64,000 bases of DNA from Desulfosporosinus hippei DSM 8344 (GCF_900100785.1 NZ_FNCP01000003.1:222908-286907); one strand, 5' to 3'. Numbered from the stretch's first letter, positions 47,514-57,238 are shown. Numbers and translations: made by a program. The notes: generated by a model from the letters alone, not told the origin.

Positions 47514-48336
47514 GGTTTTCCGCCTCCTCTCGAAGTTCTTTAAGAGCCTGCTCTGCTTGTTCAAGGGAAGGAGCGTTGCCATGCCAGCCAGCTTGATCTT
47601 CCATGAAAGAAACCCCTTTGCCCTTCACAGTTTTGGCAATAATCATAGTTGGTTTACCTTTAACTTGCTTGGCCTCAGCAAATCCGGCGAGCAAAGCATC
47701 AATATCGTGCCCGTCAACTTCAATTACATGCCAACAAAATGCCTGCCACTTCTGGACGAGGGGAGCCGAACACATAACACTATCGGTCTTGCCGTCGATT
47801 TGCAGACCATTATAGTCTAAAATAGCCGTTAAGTTATCCAGCTTGTAATGTGCTGCTGCCATAGCTGCTTCCCAGATTTGTCCTTCGGCCATTTCGCCAT
47901 CGCCTAATACAGCATACACTCGATAGTCTTTTCCATCTAATTTACCTGCTAAGGCCATTCCATTAGCAGCGGATAGTCCTTGCCCTAAGGAGCCTGTAGA
48001 CATATCTACCCCAGGAGTCTTTTTCATATCGGGATGTCCTTGCAGCATATGTCCCGTTTGGCGAAGTCCCTGCAATTCCTCTTTGGGAAAATACCCTTTT
48101 TCCGCCAGGGCTGAATAAAGTACAGGAGCTGCATGTCCTTTGGAAAGGACAAAACGATCTCGATCCTCCCAGTGGGGATCCTTGGGATTAAGCCGCATTT
48201 CGTTAAAGAATAATGTCGCTACAATATCAGCAGCAGATAAGCTTCCACCTGGATGCCCTGATTTGGCAGCAGCAAGCATGGATATTATATCTTGACGTAT
48301 AACATTCGCCACTCGCTTTAGTTCAAGTGCAGTCAT
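47506..48336 (-). CDS. Transketolase, N-terminal subunit
   Basis: 276 aa from the ATG at 48336, with AAAGGAGGG upstream. ThDP pyrophosphate domain: AKSGHPGGSLSAADIV, STGSLGQGLSAANGMAL, and the GDGEMAEGQIWEAAMAAAHYKLDNL metal-binding region (seen as GDGEMAEGQ and LDNLTAILDYNG). Split transketolases are usual in Clostridia and archaea. Translationally coupled to the C-terminal subunit. Confidence 0.95.
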   Translation of the reverse strand: MTALELKRVANVIRQDIISMLAAAKSGHPGGSLSAADIVATLFFNEMRLNPKDPHWEDRDRFVLSKGHAAPVLYSALAEKGYFPKEELQGLRQTGHMLQGHPDMKKTPGVDMSTGSLGQGLSAANGMALAGKLDGKDYRVYAVLGDGEMAEGQIWEAAMAAAHYKLDNLTAILDYNGLQIDGKTDSVMCSAPLVQKWQAFCWHVIEVDGHDIDALLAGFAEAKQVKGKPTMIIAKTVKGKGVSFMEDQAGWHGNAPSLEQAEQALKELREEAENLG

Positions 48337-48389
48337 ACACAATTCCCTCCTTTAACCGATCTTTTAATCTTACTTGTTATTAAAAATGT

Positions 48390-49497
48390 TTATTGTACAG
48401 TTTTAGTCTTCTGAAGAAAGGCAGCAATAAATTCGTCAATTTCACCGTCCATTACAGCCGAAACATTGCCGGTTTCCACATTAGTACGATGGTCTTTGAC
48501 TAAGCTATAGGGATGGAAGACATAGGATCTTATTTGGCTACCCCAAGCAATTTCTTGTTGCTCACCTCGAATTTCGGAAATCTCAGCTTCCTGCTCTTTC
48601 CGCTTAAGCTCCAGCAACTTTGCCTGTAAGACCCGCATGGCCGCAGCTTTATTCTGAGTCTGGGAGCGTTCACTCTGGCATTGAACTACAACCCCACTTG
48701 GCAGGTGTGTAATTCTGATGGCAGAATCCGTCTTATTAACGTGCTGACCGCCTGCCCCGCCTGAGCGATAGGTATCTACCCTTAAATCCTCTGAATCAAT
48801 AGCAATCTCCTCATTATCCTCAGCTACCTCAGGGATTACGTCCACGGAAGCAAAGGATGTATGACGGCGTCCAGATGCATCAAAGGGCGAAATCCTGACT
48901 AAACGATGTACGCCTTTTTCAGATTTAGAATACCCATAGGCATTTTCACCGCTAATTGAGAGAGTTGCGCTTTTAATCCCAGCTTCTTCACCAATTAAAA
49001 GGTCTAGGGTTTCCACCTTATACCCATGACGCTCAGCCCAACGAATATATAGACGGTAAAGCATTTGTACCCAATCTTGAGCTTCTGTCCCCCCGGCTCC
49101 GGCATGAAGGGTTAAAATGGAATTGTTTCGATCGTATGGCCCGGAAAGCAATAACTCCAATTCCAAAGCTTCAAACTTTTGCATAAGGGTTTTTATTCCT
49201 TGCTCAATCTCTGATTCCAAACTAATATCGTCTTCCTCTGTGGCCAGTTGCCAGAGAGTAGCTGTCTCCTCAAGTTCTTGCTCAAGGCCTTCATACAATT
49301 TAACCTTATTCTGATGTAAGGATAATTCCTGCATGATTTTCTGAGCATTCACCGGATCATCCCATAAATCCGGTCGGTGGAATTCTGTTTCTAGAGCACT
49401 TATCTTGTCACAACGCTTAGCAACGTCAAAGAGAAACCCTCAAATCTGCCAAAGACAGTGATAATGTTTCTAGATCCTTTTTCCAATCAGAAAGCAC
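48390..49497 (-). CDS. prfB: Peptide chain release factor 2 (programmed +1 frameshift)
   Basis: Recognises UGA and UAA stops. Two joined segments: 49497-49429 (GTG start, 23 codons, AAAGGG upstream) and 49427-48390, joined by a +1 shift at CTT TGA C. The product is about 368 aa, normal for RF2. GGAGGQHVNKTDSAIR carries the catalytic GGQ. The second frame alone would lack its N-terminus. Downstream of secA by about 50 nt, the classic secA-prfB order. Confidence 0.96.
49425..49443 (-). promoter_or_regulatory. RF2 autoregulatory frameshift site
   Basis: Minus strand reads AGGGTTTCTCTTTGAC: a Shine-Dalgarno-like AGGG three codons before CTT-TGA-C. The in-frame TGA is at 49428-49426. Low RF2 favours shifting to the +1 frame; canonical for prfB. 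Confidence 0.95.
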
Positions 49498-49545
49498 CCT
49501 ATTCACCCTTTCCAAAATCCATTAACCTTCCAAGCTATGGTCCGT

Positions 49546-52050
49546 TTACTTCTTTTTCTTAGCTCCGCAACACTTCTTATATTTCAGCCCACTTCCACAG
49601 GAACAAAGGTCATTGCGCCCAATTTGTTCTCCAGTGTGTATAGGTTGGCTTGGTTCGCCTTCATAGCGATTTTCTGTTACATTACGAGGCTGTTCAGCTA
49701 CTTCTTCTCGAACTTGTGGACTCACTCTCATAATATAGCGGATAATATCATCTTGTATGGATTCAATCATCGCTTGGAACATTTCATAACCTTCACGTCT
49801 ATATTCAACGAGGGGGTTTTTCTGTCCATAGGCACGCAGCCCAATTCCCTCTCTCAGCATATCCATAGCGTCAAGATGATCCATCCATTTGCTATCAACC
49901 ACTTGCAGCATCACTGCTCGCTCAACTTCTCGCATTAAATCCGAGCCAAACAACTCTTCCCGGCTCTTATAAAGAGCTTTTGCTTTGTCTACCAACATCT
50001 CTTCAATTTCTTCTGCGGATAGATCAGCTAACTCTTCAGGGGATAAGTGAATCCCCGGCAGAAAGAAACCTTCTGCGTATTCGACTAAGCTGGTTAAATC
50101 CCATTCTTCGGGAAATGTACTTTCACCACTAAACATAGTGATAGTATTAGAAGCCGCCTTCTCTATCATATCCATAATATTGTCATGGAGATTTTCTCCC
50201 ATGAGTACAGCACGCCGCTGAGCATAAATGACCTCACGCTGCTGATTCATGACATCATCATAATCCAATACATGTTTCCTGATTTCAAAGTTGCGATTCT
50301 CAACTCGACGTTGAGCGGTTTCAATGGAGCGGGAGATCATTTTGGACGTAATAGGTACGGAGTCATCCATCCCTAGTTTATCCATGATTCCCATGATATT
50401 ATCTGCCCCAAACAACCGCATTAAGTCATCTTCTAATGAAATGAAGAATTGGGTTGAGCCGGGGTCCCCTTGACGTCCCGCACGCCCTCTCAATTGGTTG
50501 TCGATCCGTCTGGACTCGTGGCGCTCTGTCCCGATTATATGCAATCCACCTAAGTCACTCACTCCATCACCAAGAATAATATCTGTTCCGCGACCAGCCA
50601 TGTTTGTAGCAATGGTTACCATTCCTGCCTGCCCGGCTTGAGAAACAATTTCGGCTTCTTTTTCATGAAATTTAGCGTTGAGAACTTGGTGAGGTACCCC
50701 ACGTCTCCCCAGCATTGTACTTAAATGCTCTGATTTTTCAACAGATACAGTTCCTACTAAAAGTGGTTGTCCCTTAGCATGGCGTTCAATGATATCCTCA
50801 ACAACCGCCAAGAACTTACCTTCTTCCGTACGGTAAATAACATCTGAATCGTCTTTACGCAGCATAGGCCTGTTTGTTGGGATTTCTACAACATCCAGTT
50901 TATAGATCTTGCGGAATTCCGGTTCTTCTGTCATAGCCGTTCCTGTCATACCAGAAAGTTTTTCATACATTCTAAAGTAATTCTGGAAGGTGATGGTGGC
51001 TAAGGTCTGAGATTCTTTTTCAATCTTTACGCCCTCTTTAGCCTCTATCGCTTGATGCAGGCCTTCACTATACCGGCGTCCAAACATTAAGCGACCGGTG
51101 AACTCATCGACAATAATAACTTCTCCATCTTTGACGACGTAATCACGATCTCGTTTAAACAACATATGTGCTTTCAAAGCCTGGTTGACATGATGAGCCA
51201 GCTCTGTATGAATGTCTTCATACAGATTATCAACGCCTAACATACTCTCAACTCGACTGACGCCTTTTTCTGTGAGAGTTACAACCCGTTCTTTTTCAAT
51301 GATTTTATAGTCATCCTCGTTCTTTAAGCGTGGAATAATCATGGCTACTCTGAAATATAACTCCGTAGGCTTGTCTGCTTCACCGGAAATAATCAGAGGG
51401 GTGCGCGCCTCATCAATGAGAATCGAATCTACTTCATCCACAATGGCATAATGTAGATGACGCTGGACTAAGGCTTCAGGCCTTGTCACCATATTATCTC
51501 TCAGATAGTCAAAGCCAAATTCATTATTAGTTCCGTAGGTAATATCTGAGGCATAACTGTCTCGCCGTTGCTCATAGTTTAGGCCATGGACTATGAGGCC
51601 AACGGATAAACCTAAAAACTTATAAATCCGTCCCATCATTTCACTGTCACGACGAGCTAAGTAGTCATTGACAGTAATAACGTGAACCCCTTTTCCAGTT
51701 AAGGCATTCAAATAAGCCGGCAAAGTAGCTACGAGGGTTTTTCCTTCCCCTGTACGCATCTCGGCAATCCGGCCATCATTGAGTACCATTCCCCCAATTA
51801 ACTGAACATCATAGTGCCGCTGATTAAGAACCCTGCGGCCAGCCTCTCGTACAACCGCAAAGGCCTCCGGCAATAAGCTGTTGAGACTTTCTCCTCGTTC
51901 CAAACGACCTCGAAATTCTGCAGTCTTACCCGTCAATTCATCATCGCTCAATGCTTGGATCGCTGGTTCAAAGCTATTAATCACTGCAACACGTTTTTGA
52001 TACTTTCGTATTTCGCGTGCATTATCATCAAAAAAATCTAAAAGCCCCAT
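49546..52050 (-). CDS. secA: Protein translocase ATPase SecA
   Basis: 834 aa from the ATG at 52050 ([15 protein letters not shown]), with AAAGGTGG upstream; the longer frame is discarded. Walker [25 protein letters not shown], and second nucleotide domain motif [16 protein letters not shown]-terminal SEC-C zinc motif ([13 protein letters not shown]) ends the protein, for SecB or phospholipid contact. Powers export through SecYEG; secG is also in the window. Confidence 0.97.
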   Translation of the reverse strand: MGLLDFFDDNAREIRKYQKRVAVINSFEPAIQALSDDELTGKTAEFRGRLERGESLNSLLPEAFAVVREAGRRVLNQRHYDVQLIGGMVLNDGRIAEMRTGEGKTLVATLPAYLNALTGKGVHVITVNDYLARRDSEMMGRIYKFLGLSVGLIVHGLNYEQRRDSYASDITYGTNNEFGFDYLRDNMVTRPEALVQRHLHYAIVDEVDSILIDEARTPLIISGEADKPTELYFRVAMIIPRLKNEDDYKIIEKERVVTLTEKGVSRVESMLGVDNLYEDIHTELAHHVNQALKAHMLFKRDRDYVVKDGEVIIVDEFTGRLMFGRRYSEGLHQAIEAKEGVKIEKESQTLATITFQNYFRMYEKLSGMTGTAMTEEPEFRKIYKLDVVEIPTNRPMLRKDDSDVIYRTEEGKFLAVVEDIIERHAKGQPLLVGTVSVEKSEHLSTMLGRRGVPHQVLNAKFHEKEAEIVSQAGQAGMVTIATNMAGRGTDIILGDGVSDLGGLHIIGTERHESRRIDNQLRGRAGRQGDPGSTQFFISLEDDLMRLFGADNIMGIMDKLGMDDSVPITSKMISRSIETAQRRVENRNFEIRKHVLDYDDVMNQQREVIYAQRRAVLMGENLHDNIMDMIEKAASNTITMFSGESTFPEEWDLTSLVEYAEGFFLPGIHLSPEELADLSAEEIEEMLVDKAKALYKSREELFGSDLMREVERAVMLQVVDSKWMDHLDAMDMLREGIGLRAYGQKNPLVEYRREGYEMFQAMIESIQDDIIRYIMRVSPQVREEVAEQPRNVTENRYEGEPSQPIHTGEQIGRNDLCSCGSGLKYKKCCGAKKKK

Positions 52051-52202
52051 TATGTCCACCTTTCTTAATTTTATATATTCATTAATTCTAACATCCTTGG
52101 GATACGTCTGCAACCAAGCATGCCGAATTGGCCATGGGATATTTTTCCTATGTATGTCTGAAAAACCGTATAAGACCGATACTTGCCTCGTATAAGCACA
52201 TA

Positions 52203-52228
52203 GAGAGGCCCGCCTAAGCGGGCCTCTC
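52203..52228 (-). terminator. Strong palindrome after hpf
   Basis: Perfect 11-bp GAGAGGCCCGC/GCGGGCCTCTC stem with four-base loop; no T-run on either side, so it may act as an RNA-stability hairpin or weak terminator. Confidence 0.55.
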
Positions 52229-52290
52229 GCTTGAATATCAAAAGCGACAGATCTCTCCGGGTACAACATCTGATTACCCGGGTTCTCTTA

Positions 52291-52818
52291 TTATGTCTGA
52301 GGTTGCAGCAATCCATAATCTCCATTGTTACGCAGGTAGACAACATTCATTTCTTGGCTTTCCGAATTTGTAAACACAAAGAATGAATGCCCTACCAGAT
52401 TCATTTGCATAATAGCTTCTTCTACAGACATTGGCTTTGCTGAAAACTTCTTATGTCGAACAATCTCTTCACGCGGTTCTTCCGCAGCTGTTGACTGCTT
52501 AGGATCATGATCCTTCAATGCTTTTGTGCGCATCCGCCTATTAATGCGAGTCCGATATTTATCAATTTGACGTTCTAACTTCTCAACGACCATGTCAATA
52601 GACGAATACATGTCTTCAGTCTCTTCTTCGCCTCGTAAAATTATGCCATTGAGCAGAGCTGTAACTTCCACCCGATGACGGTCGCGCTCGACAAGTAAGG
52701 TTACTTGAACGTCCATAAACTCATCCGAGTATTTGGCCAATTTACCCACACGTTTCATTACGTACTCTTTAAGGGCGTCTGTAAGTTCGATATGTTTTCC
52801 ACGAATATTAATGTTCAT
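52291..52818 (-). CDS. hpf: Ribosome hibernation promoting factor, long form
   Basis: 175 aa. N-terminal HPF/RaiA domain (MNINIRGKHIELTDALKEY, VEKLERQIDKYRTRI) and a C-terminal dimerisation domain (VRHKKFSAKPMSVEEAIMQMNLVGHSFFVFTN split as KPMSVEEAIMQMNLVGHSFF). The long form dimerises 70S ribosomes into 100S in stationary phase. Lies directly upstream of secA, as in many Firmicutes. AAGGGGG before ATG. Confidence 0.96.
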   Translation of the reverse strand: MNINIRGKHIELTDALKEYVMKRVGKLAKYSDEFMDVQVTLLVERDRHRVEVTALLNGIILRGEEETEDMYSSIDMVVEKLERQIDKYRTRINRRMRTKALKDHDPKQSTAAEEPREEIVRHKKFSAKPMSVEEAIMQMNLVGHSFFVFTNSESQEMNVVYLRNNGDYGLLQPQT

Positions 52819-52854
52819 AAATTCAACCCCCTTCTATGCTGGTATATAAGTAAT

Positions 52855-52881
52855 ATTCCCGATTTACATAAAAAATCCTGC
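52855..52881 (-). promoter_or_regulatory. Candidate sigma-H-type promoter of hpf
   Basis: Minus strand: GCAGGATTT (52873-52881), 11 bp, CGGGAAT (52855-52861), fitting the RNAGGAWWW-N11/12-RNNGAAT pattern with one mismatch. About 35 bp before the start codon. The B. subtilis homologue yvyD is known to use sigma-H and sigma-B. Confidence 0.5.
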
Positions 52882-52930
52882 TTAATATTAATATATTGTT
52901 TCTAACTTGATTTTTTTCTACGAATTCCCC

Positions 52931-52969
52931 AAAGAGAGAATCGCCGATTGCCATCAACGATTCTCCCTT
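52931..52969 (-). terminator. Terminator after cspA
   Basis: Minus-strand AGGGAGAATCG with CGATTCTCTCT, then TTGGGG. Ends the cold-shock mRNA before hpf. Confidence 0.7.
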
Positions 52970-52991
52970 AAAACAATATCCTCTTTATGGA

Positions 52992-53189
52992 TTAGCGGAC
53001 TGTTACATTAGATGCTTGTTCTCCACGCGGCCCTTGCATAACATCGAACTCCACATTTTGTCCCTCTTCAAGGGTACGAAATCCATCACCAACGACAGAT
53101 TGAAAATGCACAAAAATATCTTGCCCATTTTCTTGCTCAATAAATCCGTAACCCTTTTGTTTACTAAACCATTTAACTTTACCTAACAC
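52992..53189 (-). CDS. Cold shock protein (CspA/CspB family)
   Basis: 65 aa single cold-shock domain. RNP1 KGYGFIE and RNP2 DIFVHF are both present. Binds single-stranded RNA and DNA as a chaperone. Strong AAGGAGGG ribosome site. The 5' region includes an AGAGGC/GCCTCT hairpin at 53222-53238. Monocistronic. Confidence 0.96.
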   Translation of the reverse strand: MLGKVKWFSKQKGYGFIEQENGQDIFVHFQSVVGDGFRTLEEGQNVEFDVMQGPRGEQASNVTVR

Positions 53190-53221
53190 TTAAAAAAACC
53201 CTCCTTGAATTGTCAAAGTTC

Positions 53222-53238
53222 AGAGGCTAACCGCCTCT
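53222..53238 (-). promoter_or_regulatory. Hairpin in cspA 5' leader
   Basis: Six-base perfect stem AGAGGC/GCCTCT with a five-base loop, about 33 nt before the cspA start; may affect cold-induced translation. Confidence 0.4.
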
Positions 53239-53459
53239 ACTCGACTATTACAAAGAGGATACCCAACATTACATAACTTTAAACCTGCAGTCGTCCTCCT
53301 TTTTCACACTGCAAAGAGTGTCAAAACAACCGTACCCACAGCACGCCAACGCAGCCCAGCCCGAGAAGCGCCTTTCTACAAAGCGACTACATCCTCTCTT
53401 CTGCTAAGGCCCAAGGAGCTTGTTAGTAATGACTTTATTGACCACCAACGGCCACCCCA

Positions 53460-53693
53460 GAGGAGCGGTTTCTGCAAAGCGGATGCTTTAGTGAAGCCGC
53501 GGTACAGACGAGCGCTGACGGTTCGCGCCCTAGTAGCGCGCCACTGGAACTTGTCCATGGATGGACTGATGCCGTGGTGCCAAGGACGGCAAGGAGCGGC
53601 GCACATACATCATGGCCCTGAGGTTTGGCGTGCTCGCGAACCGTCCAGCTCGTCAGCGGCGTAACGAGCAGACGCGTGCAGAAACCGCTCCTC
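53460..53693. ncRNA. Large folded GC-rich element, candidate structured RNA (raiA-like?)
   Basis: 234 nt closed by a perfect 17-bp stem (53460-53476 with 53677-53693). Inside it stack GACGAGC/GCTCGTC (53507-53513 with 53648-53654), GACGGTTCGCG/CGCGAACCGTC (53517-53527 with 53635-53645) and AGCGCGCC/GGCGTGCT (53535-53542 with 53627-53634). Hairpins at 53553-53566 and about 53570-53591 fill the tip. GC is far above the flanks, and GC-rich sequence continues to about 53330. The single G-T in the fourth stem pairs as G-U only if the plus strand is transcribed. No coding potential. Position between comF and hpf recalls raiA-motif RNA. Confidence 0.55.
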
Positions 53694-53710
53694 CCAAAAG
53701 CTGGGCATAT

Positions 53711-53744
53711 AAAAAACGCTCCCCTTCCCCAAGAAAGAGAGCGC
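53711..53744 (-). terminator. Terminator after glnQ
   Basis: Minus-strand GCGCTCTCTTTC with GGAAGGGGAGCGT (wobbles and bulge), then TTTTTT. Ends the glnPQ transcript. Confidence 0.85.
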
Positions 53745-53765
53745 CAAAACGCGTGTACAAAAAGC

Positions 53766-54485
53766 TTATAATATTTTACTTAAAAAGGCCTGAGTTCTTG
53801 GATTCTTTGGATTCTCAAACACCTCGTTCGGTTTTCCCTCTTCCATGATAATCCCTTCATCCATAAAAATCACTCTATCTCCCACTTCACGGGCAAATCC
53901 CATCTCATGGGTTACAACGACCATAGTCATTCCTTCCCGAGCTAGATCCTTCATAACGGATAAGACCTCTCCCACCATTTCCGGGTCAAGAGCAGAGGTA
54001 GCCTCATCGAAAAGCATAATCTTAGGTTTCATGGCTAGTGCTCGAGCAATAGCAACCCGTTGCTGCTGTCCACCAGAAAGACGATCCGGATATTCATCAG
54101 CTTTATCATACAAACCGACTTTAGCTAAAAGCTCCATACCATTCTTCCGGGCTTCCGCCTTATTGGTTTTGCGTACGACTTCAGGCGCAAGGATAATATT
54201 TTCAAGAGCAGTCATATGGGGAAAGAGGTTAAAGCGTTGAAAAACCATGCCGACCTCTCGACGAATCGCATTCACATTGACATCAGAGTTCAGGGGAATT
54301 CCATCTACGGTTATTTCTCCTCTGGTCGGCTCTTCTAATTTGTTTAAGCAACGCAAGAACGTGCTCTTGCCGGAACCACTGGGTCCAATGACGACGACAA
54401 CTTCCTTTTCTTTAATATGGCAATTAATCCCTTTAAGAACTTCTAGCTTCCCAAAATATTTGTGCAAATCCTTAACCAAGATCAT
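53766..54485 (-). CDS. glnQ: Amino-acid ABC transporter ATP-binding protein (GlnQ type)
   Basis: 239 aa from the ATG at 54485, overlapping the end of the permease gene, with GGAGGTTGGG upstream. Walker [10 protein letters not shown], signature [15 protein letters not shown], Walker [25 protein letters not shown]. Polar amino-acid importer ATPase; glutamine is the commonest assignment but the exact substrate is not certain. Confidence 0.93.
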   Translation of the reverse strand: MILVKDLHKYFGKLEVLKGINCHIKEKEVVVVIGPSGSGKSTFLRCLNKLEEPTRGEITVDGIPLNSDVNVNAIRREVGMVFQRFNLFPHMTALENIILAPEVVRKTNKAEARKNGMELLAKVGLYDKADEYPDRLSGGQQQRVAIARALAMKPKIMLFDEATSALDPEMVGEVLSVMKDLAREGMTMVVVTHEMGFAREVGDRVIFMDEGIIMEEGKPNEVFENPKNPRTQAFLSKIL

Positions 54486-55149
54486 TCTTACCCAACCTCC
54501 TTTCCATATAGGCAACCCATTGAGCAATTAACTGAGTCATTACCAGATAATATAAGGCTACCGCTAAATACATAGGAAGGGGTTGATAAGTTCGTCCCAC
54601 GATAATCTTTCCCGTATAAAAAAGCTCTTGAATCGCAATTATGGATAATAATGAAGAATCTTTAAGCAATGCAATAAACTCATTGCCCAAAGGAGGAATT
54701 GTTCGTTTAAAAGCTTGGGGAAGGATAACATAGCGCAATGCTTGAGCTTGTGTCATTCCTAACGACCTGGCTGCCTCAGTTTGGCCCCGGTCAATAGACT
54801 GAATACCTGCTCTAAAAATTTCTGCAATATAGGCCCCTGAGTTAAGTCCCATAGCTAATATACCCGCTGTATACTGGTAATTATCAGGCATCGTCTGCCA
54901 TTTAAGCAGCATCGGAATTCCAAAATAAACCAAGAATATTTGAACCAATAAAGGAGTTCCTCGAAAGAAATCTATATAAGCAATTGCTCCCGCACGAACC
55001 ACCTTCCGTTTGGATAGCCGTGCCAAAGCCATAAATAGACCAATGATAACCCCAATAGCAACCGCACCTGCCGTAAGCTCTAAAGTTAGCAGTGCCCCTT
55101 TAGCAAGAATAGGCATATTATCTACAACCACATGCCAGTTCATTCCCAT
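54472..55149 (-). CDS. glnP: Amino-acid ABC transporter permease (GlnP type)
   Basis: 225 aa with about five helices and the His/Glu/Asp-Arg-permease coupling loop [28 protein letters not shown] just before ATG. Coupled to glnQ. It is 487 nt from glnH and has its own promoter. Confidence 0.93.
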   Translation of the reverse strand: MGMNWHVVVDNMPILAKGALLTLELTAGAVAIGVIIGLFMALARLSKRKVVRAGAIAYIDFFRGTPLLVQIFLVYFGIPMLLKWQTMPDNYQYTAGILAMGLNSGAYIAEIFRAGIQSIDRGQTEAARSLGMTQAQALRYVILPQAFKRTIPPLGNEFIALLKDSSLLSIIAIQELFYTGKIIVGRTYQPLPMYLAVALYYLVMTQLIAQWVAYMERRLGKNDLG

Positions 55150-55249
55150 ATTATCCTCCTATCAATTAATCTATTTTTGCAACTATCATAAATGAAGTGA
55201 ATAGCTTCATTTGAAACACCTTTTTGCCACTTCATATAACATCGCTAAA

Positions 55250-55278
55250 ATTATATATTTTACTGCAATTTTTTACAA
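55250..55278 (-). promoter_or_regulatory. Promoter of glnPQ
   Basis: Minus-strand TTGTAA (55273-55278), 17 bp spacer, perfect TATAAT (55250-55255), about 100 bp before glnP. An ATGAAG/CTTCAT hairpin follows in the leader near 55193-55211. The remaining part of the 55150-55636 gap (55280-55570) shows nothing I recognise. Confidence 0.7.
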
Positions 55279-55573
55279 GTAGAAACATTTTAGTAATATC
55301 TATCAGAAGAGGCTTTTGTGTTGTTAAGGATGCTCATCTGCCTCAGAAGTTCTTTACTAATTATTAAAAATAAATTTTTAGGTTGAAGAAAAAGTATAAC
55401 TGCAATTGTAGAAGCGCACCCTGTGTTTGGATGAACAAAAATTGATTATACCCATCATAAGAACAATATTCAAGAAGTAATTTATCCCTTGTTAGTAACG
55501 AATTTGCTTTAGATGACAGCCTTAATAACATTTTAACCAACCAGGTTAGTCATAAACTAACTCCAAGAAAACT

Positions 55574-55608
55574 AAAGGAAGGCACTATATATTCAAGTGC
55601 CTTCCTTT
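55574..55608 (-). terminator. Strong terminator after glnH
   Basis: Perfect 13-bp stem AAAGGAAGGCACT/AGTGCCTTCCTTT; weak T-run after it. Separates glnH from glnPQ. Confidence 0.85.
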
Positions 55609-55636
55609 AATTAAACAAATCAGTTAAAATTGATCC

Positions 55637-56434
55637 TTAAAATTTGGGAGCATCTTCTTTGAACCACTTCTTGTAAATCTCATTGTATTTACCGCTATCC
55701 ATGAGTTTTTTCAATGAAGCATTCATTTTATCCGCTAATTCCTTATTGTCAAGCTTCATAGCTATACCATAATACTCTTCTCCTGAGTCTGCGTTTACAG
55801 ATTCAATTTGGGCATTAGGGTTTTGAGCTTGGAACCAAAGTACAACCGGAGAATCAGCAACAACTGCATCAACACCACCGCTGATTAAGGCATTCATAGC
55901 GTCCGGGGTAGTGTCATACTTGTTAGTTTCCATACCTTTTTCTTCAACGGCATATTGTCCTGTAGTATTGAGCTGAACCCCAATTTTCTTCCCTTTTAGG
56001 TCATTCAAGGACTTGAAATTAGCACCCTTTTTCATGGCGATGTATTGGCCACTTAAAAAGTATTTGTTACTGAATTGGACACTTTTTGCTCGTTCCTCGG
56101 TAATTGTCATAGCAGAAATAACACAATCATACTTTCCTGCTTGTAAAGCTGGAATTAAGCCATCAAATGCAGCTGTCTCAATATTAACTTTTGTATAACC
56201 CATATCTGCGCCGAGAGCCTGGATAAGCTCAATATCAAATCCCGTAGCTTTTTGGCTTTCATCCATAAACTCAAAGGGTGCATAGGCGATATCGGATCCA
56301 ACTCTTAAAACCTTTTCTTCGGGAGCAGGATTAGACGATGGAGCAGGTGTGCCGGTACTTCCGCAACCAGCGAGTGTCAAAAGACTTAAACTAAGTAGTC
56401 CCGTTAAGATAAAACGAAATTTTGACTTAAACAT
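55637..56434 (-). CDS. glnH: Amino-acid ABC transporter substrate-binding lipoprotein (GlnH type)
   Basis: 265 aa. Lipobox LLTLAGC (Cys about 24), then family 3 binding-protein domain: VGSDIAYAPFEFMDE, TGFDIELIQALG, YDCVISAMTITEERAKSVQFS, and VDAVVADSPVV. Delivers a polar amino acid to GlnPQ encoded downstream. The gene is transcribed alone, from the promoter at 56529-56557 to the terminator at 55574-55608. Confidence 0.94.
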   Translation of the reverse strand: MFKSKFRFILTGLLSLSLLTLAGCGSTGTPAPSSNPAPEEKVLRVGSDIAYAPFEFMDESQKATGFDIELIQALGADMGYTKVNIETAAFDGLIPALQAGKYDCVISAMTITEERAKSVQFSNKYFLSGQYIAMKKGANFKSLNDLKGKKIGVQLNTTGQYAVEEKGMETNKYDTTPDAMNALISGGVDAVVADSPVVLWFQAQNPNAQIESVNADSGEEYYGIAMKLDNKELADKMNASLKKLMDSGKYNEIYKKWFKEDAPKF

Positions 56435-56475
56435 TTATATTCCCCCTCTTTTGGATGACCTAGCATACTCACCTG

Positions 56476-56496
56476 AAAGCTTTTTCGAAAAGCTTT
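56476..56496 (-). promoter_or_regulatory. Hairpin in glnH leader
   Basis: Palindrome AAAGCTTT-TTCGA-AAAGCTTT in the 5' leader between the promoter and glnH start; may stabilise the mRNA. Confidence 0.45.
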
Positions 56497-56528
56497 ATTG
56501 TTATGCATCAGCTCGTCCTTCTTTCTTT

Positions 56529-56557
56529 CGATTATACTTATTTGCGAATAATTATAC
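56529..56557 (-). promoter_or_regulatory. Promoter of glnH
   Basis: Minus-strand TTGTAT (56552-56557), 17 bp spacer, perfect TATAAT (56529-56534); leader about 88 nt. Confidence 0.7.
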
Positions 56558-56618
56558 AACCCTTTTTTCGTCTTTATCTAAGATCCGATTATTTATCCAG
56601 TCACTTTATCCCCTTAAG

Positions 56619-56694
56619 TTACACACAGGCTCCTGTGGATAATGTGGATAAGTATTGTATTTTGCCTATTTGACGGGAAAATCGGTGTGCATAA
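56619..56694 (-). promoter_or_regulatory. DnaA-box cluster
   Basis: Three perfect TTATNCACA boxes on the minus strand: TTATCCACA at 56634-56642, the same again immediately adjacent at 56643-56651, and TTATGCACA at 56686-56694. A one-mismatch TTACACACA is on the plus strand at 56619-56627. AT-rich DNA follows to about 56760. No dnaA or dnaN is nearby. The rest of the gap up to 56855 shows nothing else. Confidence 0.7.
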
Positions 56695-56855
56695 CCCTGT
56701 TAATACTCAAATTAAATTTAAGATCTCTTATAATTAAACTTATTTAATCTAACTCATGAAGAAGTATTGTGATTGAACGAATGCTACCAGCTTAATTTGG
56801 CAGGTCAAAGCTTATAACATTCTCTTCCAATTAATTCATCTATGCAACCTGACCA

Positions 56856-56900
56856 AAAATAAAATAAAAAGCACTGGTCGACTCATAGCCGACCAATGCT
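56856..56900 (-). terminator. Terminator after the zinc-ribbon gene
   Basis: Minus-strand AGCATTGGTCG/CGACCAGTGCT stem (one G-U), then TTTTATTTTATTTTT. Very strong. Confidence 0.92.
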
Positions 56901-56935
56901 TGTCAATTCTAAGTATGAAATATTAATGCTTAAGA

Positions 56936-57238
56936 TTAATATTGATCGCGAGCTGGGCGATGATGCTGATAGCACTCACGGCAGTATACTGGACGATCAG
57001 ATGTAGGTTGGAAAGGTACTTGTGTCTCAACTCCGCAGTCCCCACAAACGACCGTAAACATTTCACGTGATCTTCCTTCTTGGGAATTACGGTTTTGTTT
57101 GCGAATGTTGCGGCATTCACGGCAACGCTGAGGTTCATTTTCGAAACCTTTCTCAGCATAGAATTCTTGCTCCCCAACTGTGAAAATAAAAGTCACTCCG
57201 CAGTCTTTACACACTAGATCTTTGTCTTCAAAGGCCAT
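56936..57238 (-). CDS. Small zinc-ribbon protein
   Basis: 100 aa from the ATG at 57238, with AAGGGGA upstream. Four CxxC pairs: CKDC, CREC, CGDC and CREC, fitting two zinc ribbons; the first half (KDLVCKDCGVTFIFTVGEQ) matches the probable zinc-ribbon family common in Firmicutes. A basic linker with Arg/Asn/Gln lies between. Function unknown; nucleic-acid binding or a stress role are possibilities. Own terminator downstream. Confidence 0.82.
   Translation of the reverse strand: MAFEDKDLVCKDCGVTFIFTVGEQEFYAEKGFENEPQRCRECRNIRKQNRNSQEGRSREMFTVVCGDCGVETQVPFQPTSDRPVYCRECYQHHRPARDQY

Noticed and set aside
49537..49938. Plus-strand open frame opposite secA
   Set aside because: Shadow of the secA coding sequence; no ribosome site or family features.
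53376..53606. 76-codon minus frame in the GC-rich folded element (and a plus frame at 53612-53848)
   Set aside because: Composition follows the RNA-like stems; the plus frame runs into glnQ antisense. No ribosome site or recognisable protein.
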